Shown piece by piece: positions 10,497 through 22,400 of a stretch of DNA of 64,000 nt (position 1 is its first letter; each line of letters begins with the position of its first letter). Below the pieces are notes generated by a model. That model saw only the letters and a list, made by a program, of their open reading frames with translations, was not told the DNA's origin and did no database searches. Made by a program: the position numbers and the translations under genes. The DNA is from Hyalella azteca (taxonomy: Eukaryota > Arthropoda > Malacostraca > Amphipoda > Hyalellidae), in the NCBI RefSeq assembly GCF_000764305.2, contig NW_025935962.1:264512-328511 (forward strand). Direction: 5' to 3'.

Positions 10497-13400
10497 CTAG
10501 TCGTATTTTTCGTCCCAGAAGGCGGAGACGTTGCATGTGGTCGTGTCGACATGGGATGGGAAGTCACAAAAGCCGGTGTCTGCGTTGTAATAGAGCCCGT
10601 CCGCACAAAACTTCTGTACCGGCTCTCCGTGCTCACATTCGTAGTACTGCAAATTGAATTGAAGACAATCTTAGCAACCAATATTCCCTTAAGCCCTAAA
10701 TCAAACTTATCAGGTGATGAACACAGTGAGAATAAAGTAAAAATGTATATATTTAGGAGATTTGTTTTACCAATGACTATGAGTGATTTGGCTTACTCTG
10801 TGGAGACTCACACTGATATTCGCATCTATGCTACAGCGAAGCTTAATGCTAGTTATAGCTAAGTATTTATTTGACATACTAAGTTAGTGCTAGGAATACG
10901 TCATAGAAGTTCTTCATTCATTATTCAATATTACATCAGCTGATTATACCTTCTTAAAATTGTATTTATTTATTTCAAGCACCCTCGTGCACTGGGGTGC
11001 GCTGTTTAGAAATACTTAGGGATGGTTATCAAACCTCGTTGCATTCCGCGCCAGCGTAAGTTATGCCGTCCGCCTCGCACGTCCACACGCGGCAGTTGCT
11101 GGTGTCGACGTTCTCGGGGAAGTCGCAGCGGGACGTCTGGGGGTTGAAGTACGTCCCGGGGGCGCACAACATCAGCTGCGCCTCGCCGTTGATGCACCAC
11201 CAATACTGTTTACCGGAAAAATTTGTAATCGAATAATTCGTTCAAATATTTTTTGATTTCCTACAATTGTGCCGATGTCGAATAGAAATGGTGTATAATA
11301 ACTCAGAAACTGATGGAAATGCTATCTACCGAATCTAATCACCTTGTTGCATTCGTCATTTGGGTAGAACTGACGACCAGGGTCAGCGTTGCAGTCGGGA
11401 GGTTTCGGCCACGTTGGTCCACTGATGGTAGTCGTGCGTGCGGTGGTAGTTGGCGAAGTGGTAGTGGTCGTAGGAGAGGTTGTCGTGGTTGTTGGTATTG
11501 TCGTGGTAGTTGGCGTCGTTGTGGTAGTAGATGTGGTAGTGGTTGGGCTGTTGCAGGTGCTCGTGTCGACATTGGCTGGGAAGTCACACATGCCGGTGTC
11601 TGCGTTGTAATAGAGTCCGTCTGTACAAAACTTCTGTACAGGCTGTCCATGCTCACATCTATAGTACTGTAAATTGAATTCAAAACAATCTTAGCAACCA
11701 ATATTCCCTTTAACCCTAAATCAAATTAATCAGATGATGAACTGTGCTGGAGTATCATGAACAGAGAGAATTGCACCAAAGAAAACTGTCGTTTCCACCA
11801 CGTTAAATCAATAAAAAAAATAGCGGAGAAAATGTCAATAGAGCGAGTACCANGCAGGCCATACGATACGTCTAGCCGACGCAACAAGGTGGCGTGGTCG
11901 ACCGTGTCAAATGCAGCGGAAAGATCGAGTAAAGCCAGCGCCGCAATGTTGCCACAGTCGACCGCCTGCAGAATATCCGAAAGAACCTTCAGCATGGCGG
12001 TCTCCGTCGAGTAAAAACGACGGTATGCAGACTGTAGGCGAGGCATGAGACCTGACCTATGAACTAAATGCATCAGTTGGAACTAAAGCAACTCCAGATG
12101 AGGGAGCTGCTGGGCCGGGGTAGCCTGGCAGATCGGTGTCGCTGCAGGTAAGAACATCAAGAAGGGAAGAGTCTGGCATTCTGCTGGTCAACATCGAAGG
12201 GCTCTTCCCACAAAGAGCGTCACAAGATTGGCGTGCTGAGAAAGATGGCCGGCGAGGGTGGGATCTTTATGATTGCGGACCTTCACGTACAGGATCAGCA
12301 ACATGAGGGAGCTGGACCTGAACTACTGGGAAGGCTGAAACACCTGGGACTGTACTCACTGGAGAGGAGAAGAGAGAGGCATATCATACTGTACACTTGG
12401 AAGATGATAATTGGACTGGCTCCCAACTCTGAATGTGAGATCTCCAGAATAGTAAAATATTACAACGAAAGGAGGGAGAGACTGTGCAGGATTCCTCCAT
12501 TCCACAACCGTGCCACGGCCACAGTACAGACTCTTCGTGAAGGATCACTGTCGTGGTAGGACCAAGTCAGTTTAACGCCTTATCAAAGGTGCAGAGAGGA
12601 GGTGCGTTTACCCTTGCGACTTCCAAAAGACAACTGAATAAGTTTCCGAAGAAGACCCCGGATTGTCCAGTAATGGGAAACTACCCTCAGCAAGTGACAA
12701 GAAACAGCATCTTGCATCAGCTGGCCCAAAGGAGGTCAAATAGACGGAACACGTCCAACGTTACATTTGGGACCCAAGGGTGATGTGACTAGCCTATCGA
12801 CGACTTGGAAACAGAGGACGACGAAGGCGGAGCATCAGCTTGACCATGGACTGAGAAGTCCTAAAATCATCATAAGAACACATTGAGAATCAAGTTAAAA
12901 AATTAAATTTAAGAGATTTATTTTCCCAATGAGTGATTTGGCTTACTCTGTGGAGACTCACACTGGTATTCGCATCTGTGCTACAGTGAAAAGCTTAACG
13001 CCAATTATAGCTAAGTATTTTTATATTACATACATAGTTGTGCTACGAATACGTGATAGAAGTTCTTCATTCCTTATTGAATATTACATCTGATGATCAA
13101 ACCTTATTAAAATTTTATTTATTTGTTTCAAGCATCCGCGTGTCCTGCTAAGGAAGACTTTGGGATGGTTTTGCACACCTCGTTGCAATCCGCGCCAGCG
13201 TAAGTTATGCCGTCCGCCTCGCACGTCCACACGCGGCAGTTGCTGGTGTCGACGTTCTCAGGGTAGTCACAGCGGGACGTCTGGGGGTTGAAGTACGTCC
13301 CGGGGCTGCACAGCATCAGAATCGCCTCGCCGTTGATGCACCACCAGTACTGTTAACCGGAAAAAGTTGAAATCGAAAAATTTTGTTCAGTTATTTTTCG

Positions 13401-15958
13401 ATATACTAAAATTTTGCCGATTTCAAATGCAAATGGTGTATAATAACTGGTGTAATACAAAAATGGTGTAATGTAATGGTGTATAATTTCACGCAGAAAC
13501 GGATAAAAAAGCCATCTTACGAATCTTCTCACCTTGATGCAGTCGTCATGTGGGTAGAACAGACGACCAGGGTCAGCGTCGCAGTCGGGAGGTTTCGACC
13601 ACGTTGGTCCACTGGTGGTAGTCGTGCGTGCGGTGGTAGTGGTCGTTGGAGTGGTGGTCGTGGACGTGGTCGTAGTTGTTGGTGTTGTCGTGGTAGTTGG
13701 CGTCGTTGTGGTAGTAGATGTGGTGGTGGTTGGGCCGTTGCATGTGCTCGTGTCGACATTGGCTGGGAAGTCACAAAAGCCGGTATCTGCGTTGTAATAG
13801 AGCCCGTCCGCACAAAACTTCTGTACAGGCTCTCCGTGCTCACATTCGAAGTACTGCAAATTGAATTGAAGACAATCTTAGCCACCAATAATCCGTATGG
13901 CCCCAAACCAAACTAATCAGGTGATGATCACAGCGAAAATGAAGTTAAAAAGTATATTTTTATGAGATTTATTTTTCCCAGGAGTGATTTGGCTTACTCT
14001 GTGTAGGCTCACACTGGTATTCGCATCTATGCTACACTGATAAGCTAAACGCTAATTATAGCTACGTGTTTATAATACATACTTAGTCTTGCTAAGAATA
14101 CGTGATAGAAGATTTCATTCATTATTAAATATTAAATCAGCAGATTAAACCTTCTTAAAAATGTATTTATTTATTTCAAGCACCCTCGTGTACTGTTAAG
14201 GGGATGCGTCTTGGTAAAAAAAAAAACTTTTTTATGTACGGACGGATCACTTCGAAATTCATTACACGTATGTAAAATGGAATTCTAAGACTTTTTTGTT
14301 CGTGAGAACTTTTCGGAAAAAATGAAAGAAAACGTGAAATTCTTAGAAAACTGCCAAAAAAGGGGGTACTGTAGAAATATCCGCGGGCCTAGGATTTCCA
14401 AGCTACATCGAGATACATCATTCGATGCGTAAAGACCATATCTACAAATTGATGCAGGCTTCTTTGAAATTCCCATTTTGATGGGTGTGGGAGCATTTTT
14501 CGTAAATTTTTTCATTTTACCCCTTTCCACTCCCCCTTTTTGCAAAATAAAATCCAAACTATAACGAAATTAGAAAATCGAATGGTATATGTCGCATTGC
14601 TGTAGCTTTAAAACTGTAGGAGATAAATGGCTTGCAAGTTACAAAAATGTTATTTTTCAGTAGGGCCCGACAAAGTCCCGGGCGCCTCGAAATCGGCATT
14701 CAAGGTTGCAAGGATGCAAGACAAGACGATACTGGAGCTTAGTTTCTGTCAAGGACGGTGAGAACGACGGCGCGAACCATCCCACCCGACTGCAGAAGGG
14801 TTACTGGAGCGGAAATAGTGAAGACTAGCTATTTAAGGTGCACTGAGGCATTTACTCCCTATGTTAAATGTTATATAACTCCACCAACTCTTGCCCTATC
14901 GCGATCTGTCGTGAACGCATAAATCAACGTACAGAGATGGTTTTGGTACCGTTGGATAGGGCAGAATATCAGCTTTAAGATGAGACTAAAAACCGGAAAA
15001 GCCAAACTTGTTGATTTTGGACCAAACGCTCCCCTTAAGAAAGACTTAGGGATGGTTATCAAACCTCGTTGCATTCCGTGCCAGCGTAAGTTATGCCGTC
15101 CGCCTCGCACGTCCACACGCGGCAGTTGCTGGTGTCGACGTTCTCGGGGAAGTCGCAGCGGGACGTCTGGGGGTTGAAGTACGTCCAGGGGCTGCACAGC
15201 ATCAGCTGCGCCTCGCCGTTGATGCACCACCAATACTGTTTACCGGAAAAATTTGAAATCGAATAATTCGTTCAAATATTTTTTGATTTACTACAATTGT
15301 CGAATGGAAATGGCGTATTATAACAGAAGATTCACGCAAAAACTGATGGAAAAGAAATCTACCGAATCTTCTCACCTTGACGCAGTCGTCATGTGGGTAG
15401 AACTGACGATCAGGGTCAGCATCGCAGTCGGGAGCATTCGACCAGCCTGGATAAAATTACATGAAATGGGGTTTGAATTGAGCCGTGAGTACTTCAAACT
15501 TGATTTTCGCTGACTCAACACCCAATAAGATTTCGAATGGGGTTTCGCAATGAGAATCAAATTGTTCATGATGTCCTGTTTAAGCAGAAATTTCTTCACT
15601 CAAAAATTGTAAGATAAATGGAGGTCATGATAGACCCAGAAAACCTTTATTGAACCATATATTTCATTTCAAAAGTTTTCCGCTTATGCAAAAAACTTGA
15701 ATGTTTTATTTGCATAAATTGTTCTTAATTTTCATTTTCCATTCCAATAAAAAGTTCTCTACTAAAAAATTGTCTAGTAGTATATAAAAATGACGCTGCG
15801 ATCAATTTTTTAAGCCACAAAAATTTCTGAACGCACATAAAAAGTTCATCCGAGTGGAACAAGTTATTATTATTCCAAATTTTAAATGCGTCTGCCTCAC
15901 CTTGGGCAGCAACTGTGCTGCATAGCGCAAAGAGCGCTATCAATAAGAGAGATCGCAT
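10497..15958 (-). CDS. Secreted chitin-binding protein with six CBM14 domains, derived from a chitinase
   Basis: Exons on the - strand: 15958-15901, 15446-15376, 15235-15065, 13853-13533, 13349-13179, 11666-11343, 11205-11035, 10646-10497 (stop TAG). They sum to 1437 nt, 478 residues, with no in-frame stop and all phases matching. Exon 1 is the signal peptide [19 protein letters not shown], the same as the chitinase at 40032. Exon 2 opens with Gly-Trp, as chitinase exon 2 does, then goes straight to the first half of a chitin-binding domain; the GH18 catalytic region is absent. The remainder is three CBM14 pairs, each domain with six cysteines (for example DCDAD, DDCVK, YWWC, LMLC, SRCD, SNC), with Thr-rich mucin-like linkers between pairs (in exons 13853-13533 and 11666-11343). 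Expected role: extracellular binding of chitin in gut lining or cuticle, with O-glycosylated linkers. There is no catalytic DxxDxDxE motif. Introns hold LINE debris (11726-12790) and a dispersed repeat (14210-15030). Expression is not shown; the open frame and conserved cysteines argue that it is under constraint. Confidence 0.86.
11726..12073 (-). mobile_element. Non-LTR reverse transcriptase fragment
   Basis: The - strand reads LLDLSAAFDTVDH followed by a Leu/Arg-rich segment, a typical RT-domain block of CR1/L2/jockey-type LINEs. The reading loses similarity after about 11850, next to an N at 11853. It lies in an intron of the chitin-binding gene. Confidence 0.85.
12290..12790 (+). mobile_element. 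Non-LTR retrotransposon ORF2 C-terminus
   Basis: The + strand reads LGLYSLERRRERHIILYTWK and then IGLAPN, the conserved region after the RT domain of many arthropod LINEs. A frameshift near 12555 leads to GPSQFNALSKVQRG and a lysine-rich end, also typical of these C-termini. It is broken, and opposite in orientation to the RT piece at 11726-12073, so the two are not one continuous element. Confidence 0.8.
14210..15030 (-). repeat. Dispersed repeat of about 800 bp, copy 1
   Basis: The reverse complement matches 57840-58640. Shared landmarks are a block with TTTGGCTTTTCCGGTTTTTA, the ACGTTGATTT segment, the AGCTACAGC...GACATAT block and the GGAATTTCACGTTTTCT-type end. A short third copy is at 16530-16640. 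It is non-coding and lies between two exons of the chitin-binding gene. Confidence 0.78.
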
Positions 15959-16012
15959 GTCACGTTAACTGAAGGTATTCTGATCAAATAGTGTGATTGA
16001 AATAATTCTTCC

Positions 16013-16021
16013 TTATTATAT
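16013..16021 (-). promoter_or_regulatory. Putative TATA-like box of the chitin-binding gene
   Basis: On the - strand CACATATAATAAGG lies about 60 bp upstream of the signal-peptide ATG (15958). The same sequence is upstream of the chitinase at 39967-39980, within well conserved flanks. The promoter of the chitinase thus appears to have been duplicated with the gene. No transcription start data are available. Confidence 0.4.
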
Positions 16022-16407
16022 GTGAAGCTGATGCAGATATTACCAGCTGAGAAATGTAGCCGAGGTCAGATGCGTGAGAATATCTTGAGTATTTGCAGCC
16101 TGACTGATAAAAGCAGATTCTGTTGAAGGTTGCAGGCACTGTATGCAGAGATGGTCAAAGAAATTTTATTTGAAGTAGTTATTTGTATATGTATTTGCTT
16201 TCAGAAGCATGTTTGTATTGTATGTTACCAATTTATCTGAGAATTAAGTAGTTTTTAATTTTTCTGGAAAGTGTACATCTTTTAATCAAAGAAATTATTA
16301 TATTTCTTTTTCGGCTTACAAGCTTCATACTACTAATAAGTAAACGGTATTGAATACATTTACGGACAATTATGATTAACAATATAATTAATATCTGTGA
16401 CATTACT

Positions 16408-16530
16408 CGAAGCGAGAATAAATGTTGACGCATGAATGAGTTATAACGCAGTTTTTTAGTTTATGGCCGTTGCACCTGGTGTTGGTTCTTGTTTCAAATT
16501 CTAGTTATCCTTCTGTGACCTTCTATAAGG
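16408..16530 (-). mobile_element. LINE fragment, minus strand
   Basis: The stretch starting CTCGAAGCGAGAATAAATGT matches 58915-59045 (LINE RT 3' part). Similarity to the right arm (39590-39640 inverted) ends exactly where this begins, so the LINE material is a left-arm-specific insertion. Confidence 0.75.
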
Positions 16531-16645
16531 GGAGAGTCTGGTCCCAAATCGACAATTTTGGCTTTTCAGTTTTTATGCTCATCTCAAAGCTGACTTTCTG
16601 ACCTATCCAACGGTACCAAAACCATCTCTGAACGTTGATGTAAGC

Positions 16646-17331
16646 CAGTGGTTTCCAAACTTTTTCAGGCTGGCGCCCCTTTGGCTCCCTAGTGAATTTC
16701 TAGCGCCCCCCACAGACATACGCCTCTTTCTTGAAATTTAGTTCGCTGCAATTTTAAAAGATAAAGGATAAACAAAAATGTGTATTTCACAAATAGAACC
16801 CCATTTAGTGAACCAATATCTTTTTCAGCTGTTTTAACTGTTTCAGCACTAGAAACCTAGGACGTCGCGGGCGAATTTACGGCCGGACTCGTGGTCGGTC
16901 TCACGACCAATCTCCAAATTCAGTTATCAAGTAATATCTCCCCAACTAATGAACGCAGCTCTATGAAACTTGAAACACGTATTCATCAGTACATAATGGT
17001 GATGTTTAGCTAATATTTTTTTTAATTTCACCTTCATTCGTGAGTTACGCGTATATTGCGAAACCGTCCGAAATTGGCAGTCATCAAAGAATTTCTTCCA
17101 AACTATTGATTCAGATTTTCATCACTCCACCCCCCCAAACAGATCTGGATGAAAAAACCATCGCTGGGAGTCATGTGCTGCACTAGTTGTGTACATATCG
17201 TCAAACAAACGTTAGAACTTCTGACATTGACTTCATGCTACCGCCCCCTACCGCCCTCTTCTTCCTTACCGCCCCCCAAAATCTTTCCACCACCCCTAGG
17301 GGGGCGATATCGCCCACTTTGTGAACCACTG
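16646..17331. mobile_element. hAT-type non-autonomous element
   Basis: The ends read CAGTGGTTTCCAAACTTTTT at the left and the complement of CAGTGGTTCACAAAGTGGG at the right, the classic hAT terminal consensus. Both ends continue into GGCGCCCC/GGGGGCG-rich subterminal sequence. Flanking 8-mers ATGTAAGC and GTTTAAAC match at five of eight positions and could be a decayed target-site duplication. The interior (16860-17110) is related to the foldback arms at 60650-60770. No transposase is present. Confidence 0.8.
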
Positions 17332-17369
17332 GTTTAAACTCTAATCAGACGCTGTTACGAGTTCCTATA

Positions 17370-17830
17370 TAGATGCAGAAGCGATGAAGCAGTGGTTTGT
17401 TGCTGTCGTGCGCCCGAATCTAGAGTTTGTAAACGTTGTGTTGTCTCCGAGATTTGAAAATGACTAGGATTCAATAGAGAATATTCAAAGACGTGCTACG
17501 AGGATAATTCCAGGCTTGAATGGCAAGTCCTATGAAGAAAAATTAAAGACTATGAAGCTTCCAAGCCTCAGTTATCGACGTCTGCGTCATTGAAGTAGAC
17601 AAGTATACTCATGGTTTATACAAGGTCTCCGAAGGATTACTAGAATTTGGAACAAGAACCAACACCGACATGTGGAACAGCTTCGAATCACCGACATGTG
17701 GAACAGCTTCCCTGATAGCATCGCTGACGCTCCGACTATGAACGCCTTCAAGAACAGACTAGAGTCACTAGACGAAGCTATGCAGGAGCATATGTTCAGT
17801 CTTTAAATGCCTATAGCAACTTACGGACCA
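17370..17830 (+). mobile_element. LINE RT C-terminal fragment
   Basis: Read with stops and frameshifts: DAEAMKQWFVAVVRPNLEF, then IQRRATRIIPGLNGKSYEEK and LPSLSYRRLRH, then WNSFPDSIADAP and NAFKNRL. This is the fullest + strand copy of the local LINE family's 3' coding end. The tail is partly duplicated (17660-17710). It is inactive. Confidence 0.85.
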
Positions 17831-17899
17831 ATAGTGGTTTTGATAATACGGCCCCAGATCTTCACTGCCTAAGCGTCATACCAACGCTCAGGACGTGAC

Positions 17900-18370
17900 C
17901 GATTCAAAAAGTTTCAGACATCAAGGTTACAAAGTTTTGAGAGAGGCGAGAAAATTTTTGAAAGTTGAGAAAATTTAAATTTTGGAAAAGTTGAGAAAAT
18001 TCTATAATCATTCGCTTTCCATTGGTATATAAATTAGTGATGTTGAATTTATGCCTAAATAAATACGAATTTGTGAAATTGGGTTCATCATTTAGAATGA
18101 CCCTGTACGTGAGGTATGGGAAGCGATTTGGACCTGAGCTTCAGGACAAGATGTTTTCTTTAGTAGTAGGCTAAGATAATTTAAGATAAAGGCTAAGATA
18201 AAGTTTTGATAATACGGCCCCTGCAGGCAACAAGTCCAGCAGCTATCTCAATCAATCGTCAGTTATGGAAAGATTGGGTACCAAAGGCCGGATCCCTTGT
18301 GGACGCAAGTCACGAAAAGTACCAGAATCGGCAACAGGCCATGGTCCTATTTCTTCAGTGCCGACACTTA
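17900..18370 (+). repeat. R1 repeat copy 3 plus LINE 3' UTR
   Basis: 17905-18115 matches R1 (5580-5790, 7600-7775). 18230-18370 matches the LINE 3' UTR found at 6055-6190, ending at the TTCTATT-type tail. Confidence 0.72.
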
Positions 18371-18669
18371 TATTCTATTAAATAGTGAGATTCAGAGCAT
18401 TGACGACACGAATGGGAGTAGGACAAGCGAGTGCCGGAGCCGATCGACATGGTGGATGCGTCTATAGGCTGCGATGGGCCGCATGCAGATAAGAGGAGTT
18501 GGTCTATTACTGACTTTTGGTAAGCTTGACGACCTAATACACTAAATATACAGCGACTTACTACAAAGAAGTCACGGAATGTGACGCGAGAGATATTACT
18601 GACAGCATGGGTAGTGACGTATGAATTAAGTCGCCTGACATAAAACGCAATATTAGTCAGGTAATTATT

Positions 18670-18945
18670 AGGTTCATGGCGCTCCAAGTATGAACGCGTT
18701 CAAGAACAGACTAGATAAAGCTATGGAAAAATATATGTTCAGATTTGAAATGCCTAGCTCCTTATCGAACCCGGAGGAAGTCTAGTAGCTACTTCAAACT
18801 ATCGCCAGTCATGAAAAGATCCGGTCAAATGACACGAGTTTAGATCTATGAACAAGGCACGAAAAGGAAAAGAATCGGCGACAGGCCACATCAGGCCTAC
18901 ACTTCAGCGCCGACATCACTATGTTATGTTATGCTATGATGTATT
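18670..18945 (+). mobile_element. Divergent LINE 3' tail
   Basis: It begins with a GCGCTCC / NAFKNRLDKAME-like segment and ends in a short-period ATGTT-type tail near 18930. It is a more diverged member of the same family as the other tails. Colinearity with the right arm resumes just after, at about 18960. Confidence 0.7.
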
Positions 18946-20137
18946 CCAAATATAGGGAAATCGCTGTAGATTAATTGTTTGCTGGTTTTAATTTGAAATT
19001 TATGCCCGATTTCATGCTATTCATTATCGAATTCATTATCGCGGATGATCTTAGAACGGATTCAACGAGGACATTGAATTCGTTTAGTTTCCTGTTTTGG
19101 TCAGCAACTTGTGGAAGTCATGGGTTCTTTTATTTTATTTTTCTATTTTCCGACACTAAAACCACAAGTCACTCTACTTGACAGGTCATAAGTCAGCGAT
19201 GCGTGAGAAGTAAATATTTTTTATATTTTGCCAAGTTTGAGGGAACGTAAAAGTATTGTTCATTTCAAGCATGTTTTAACAGTTTTGTATTTAAAAATCA
19301 TTAAATGGTTCCCCACAGCATTTCTGTAGAACCGTTTTCATCTGAAAATCTACCTCATGCAGTATAAATGCAGCGTAAATTAATGTAGAACAAACAAAAA
19401 GTTGTTGTGAACTGCCTTATCGTAGCTACATAATCCCAAAAGTGATAATAAATAGGGACAATTATGCATGTCAAATTGGTGAACATTCGTAACAGTCTAA
19501 CAGATCGTAACAGTAACAGAAATACTCCTCTAGCTACTAGTAAGTCAACAGGCACTTAGTTGTATCAAAATAATTTGAATGCTAACATTTCAAATATCGG
19601 ATTGTTTGACACGTACGTCGCTCAAAAACAAATGAGTATTTATGTACCCTGGCGATTCAAAAAAGTGACGTTTAAGAAGTTTACAAAAATATATATTATA
19701 CGAGGCGAATCAAATACGAAATTTTATGTAGGAAATGTGTTTGAAATTTTGACTCGACGAACGTTTTATTACAGGTTGATTAGTTTAAAGTTCGTTTGAA
19801 TGTTCAATTCCCGCACCACTACCTGCATTTTCTAGACTACTAAAGATCAAGTTTTCGTTCCTGTGGGCGCTTCTATGCAACAGTCTTTGGAGTCGAGGGA
19901 GCGCAGTGCAGGAGCAGCGTCCGCCTCCACGCAAGTTAGGTTTGTTGGGCAACGTCCATTTGCATTACGTTCAGTATTGGCATGAAATTTATTAATTCAC
20001 TTTAAATTTCATCAGGTAGTCTTCAAAATCACAAATGTCATATGTCATTTTTAATATTCGGCTTCCCCTAAAATAATTTTTAGGAGCCATATGCCAAGCT
20101 GTATTTAAAGCTTTCGCTGTTGTTATGCATTTAGACT

Positions 20138-21188
20138 TTGGAAGTTTTGGAGAATCGTGGCTATCGTAGGAATTTATAGGTTCTACTGAGGCCGTGATCG
20201 GTTGGATAATAAAGCGTTGGACAAATATTCAGGCTAATTAATTCTGTTAGTTGGGCCAGAGGTTGACTCAGTTAGGAGATGTGAAAAGATGGCCAGAATC
20301 GATCAGGTAGAATCATCGCATGTATAAGGAGATTTTGGGATACAATAGGTTCTGAGGAAACTAAAAAATATAGTGCGCGAAAGAGAACTGCGAACAAGGC
20401 CATAATTAGAACATGAAGTTCACATAGAAGTTAATATTCCATAATTACGCGAAACAGAAATTTAATATTCGAAACTTTCATATTCAGAACCATTAACTAT
20501 TACGGTTCACAAAGCAACATGGATGGTGCACTATGAATTAAGAATTCAATTCACACCTATTTCACTTATTAATTCAATTCCTCTCACATAAAACATTACA
20601 TAATAGTTTCACCAATAACTTCACTCTAGCCACTAAAAATATTAACTGAAATTAATTGCTTCAACTTCATTTGGTTTCACTGAACAGTATCAGCATAATG
20701 AGGATCTCAGTCAACATAACTCGCCTCTACGGCGGGTCGTCATAAAATTCTTGAGTAATATAATATCTAATTATTAATGTACGAAATGATCGTTTGATTT
20801 TTAAGTACAAAATTAATATACTTTTACAATACAAACGTGAACATTTATTAACTTTCAACACTCATCCAGTGGATAATACAATTTACCAGAACACAAGCAA
20901 AAGAACTTGCCACCCTTCGTGTTGAAATTAGCGCTACGTACCTGAATTATCGCGAATTGCATAATATTGTTACTACCAGAACCTAAAACTATTACAAAAT
21001 TATCAGATATTATAGATATTGAGTCTGACCAGGATTAACTGGCTTAAAATGTGGATTATATTTATTCTGTATTCACTCTATTTAACATTGACAAACAGAT
21101 GGGGCTCACAGTTGAATTGTACACAATTAAAGCATTAGAATATATAAAAATACTGTTTTATTCTAATAATACTCTTGAATCACTACAC
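20138..21188. mobile_element. Left-arm-specific insertion of about 1.05 kb
   Basis: Arm-to-arm comparison shows that this segment is absent from the right arm: left sequence before 20137 and after 21189 is contiguous at about 37020 (inverted). GACT occurs at both edges (20134-20137 and 21189-21192) and could be a 4-bp target-site duplication. No terminal inverted repeats or coding motifs are recognised. A deletion in the right arm is the alternative. Confidence 0.55.
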
Positions 21189-22400
21189 GACTGATTGCTT
21201 TAAATCTGTATTCAAAAACTTTGTACAATTAATTAACTTCGACTTTTCACAAAAAGCACACAAAAACATGTTTCTTATTCTATTTACATCAAAATTATCA
21301 TAGTTTTTTTGCTGTGGTCTGCATCAGCTTATATGCAGCTAAATAATCTCGCATGTATTTAATCTCTCTTTTCGTAAGAATAATTCACGCAGCGAAGAGA
21401 GCGGGATTTTGAATTTTTAAATAATTTCATTCACAACTTACGTCTTCTCTCTCAACAGCAAACGACGCTTTTATGTATTAATTAATTGTTTGAAAATGTT
21501 TAGATCGAATAATAAAGCATTTTTGCAGCCGTTTATATTTAAAATGAGAGTCGAAAACGTACGAAAATATTTTCTGACTGATTTAAATCCTTTTAACTTT
21601 CAACCTTTTGGCTATTTTAATATTATTACTTTAAAATCAATAGACATCATCAAATTTATTTTTGGGCAGTGTAAATTTTTCAATTTCGAAATTTTAGTAA
21701 TAACATAAAACAATAATGTCTATAACTTTTTTTCGATTTGTCTTTGCCTGCATTCAAGTACTAGGTAATGAAAACGAACGCCATCTTGGACCGAGAAAAG
21801 TTTTAATTTCGAGTTTTATTTATAAGATTAATGCTTACACTCAAAGGATGGAGCTTTAGTGTGATGGCAACTCATAATCATTTTCGGCGCAGCTCATCAC
21901 ACGACAAAAATAGAAACATATGAATAACTACATTCGTTGTTATATGATATCTAAATATACTCTAACTCGCGCACCTAATTTCTATGTACATATAATTTAG
22001 AAATAAATTATTCCGGCATATTGCATCCATTAACACAGACGACCGCTCGTACAAAAGATGTACGACTAATTTAGCGAGGTATTATTATCTCGTGTGTTTG
22101 GCCGGTGAACATTTGCTGAGATAAATTCATATAAATAGCCCAAATGGTATCAAAATTTGCAGATTGATATTTAGACATAGAAAATATGCGTTTATTTTTT
22201 TAAGGTAAAAATTTGATTGCTGCTATCTAATAACCTTCACGGAATGATGAATTTGTTATTTTTTTCTATAACCGCGGAAAACGGATTAGGTCCAAGAAGG
22301 CACGTGTGATGGTGTGACCAGGTTGCGGCATTAAGCCAAGTGAAGTACTTCTTGATGCGAATTCAACACAGACTGAAGCCTGCGCTCGTGATTAACAAAA

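Larger units (their letters stand above)
8710..21570 (-). other. Arm b, inverted copy (left)
   Basis: Blocks of this region match the reverse complement of the right-hand chitinase region in colinear order: 8710-9190 with 46670-47170, 9190-10480 with 45320-46670, 10497-16400 with 39600-45307 (chitinase-related gene), 18960-20137 with 37140-38490, and 21189-21570 with 36590-37020. Left-only insertions include LINE, hAT and foldback material at 16408-18960 and about 1 kb at 20138-21188. The right arm carries a MITE (37343-37628) that is absent here. Divergence between the arms is well above what allelic copies would show. Confidence 0.87.

Noticed and set aside
10226..10657. 143-codon plus-strand ORF
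   Set aside because: Its second half lies antisense to the last exon of the chitin-binding gene. Its first half is low-complexity Ile/Thr/Met-rich sequence from a CATATG-type repeat, also present at 45420-45560.
12233..12783. Possible host gene on the plus strand
   Set aside because: The reading matches the conserved C-terminal region of arthropod LINE polyproteins and is frameshifted.
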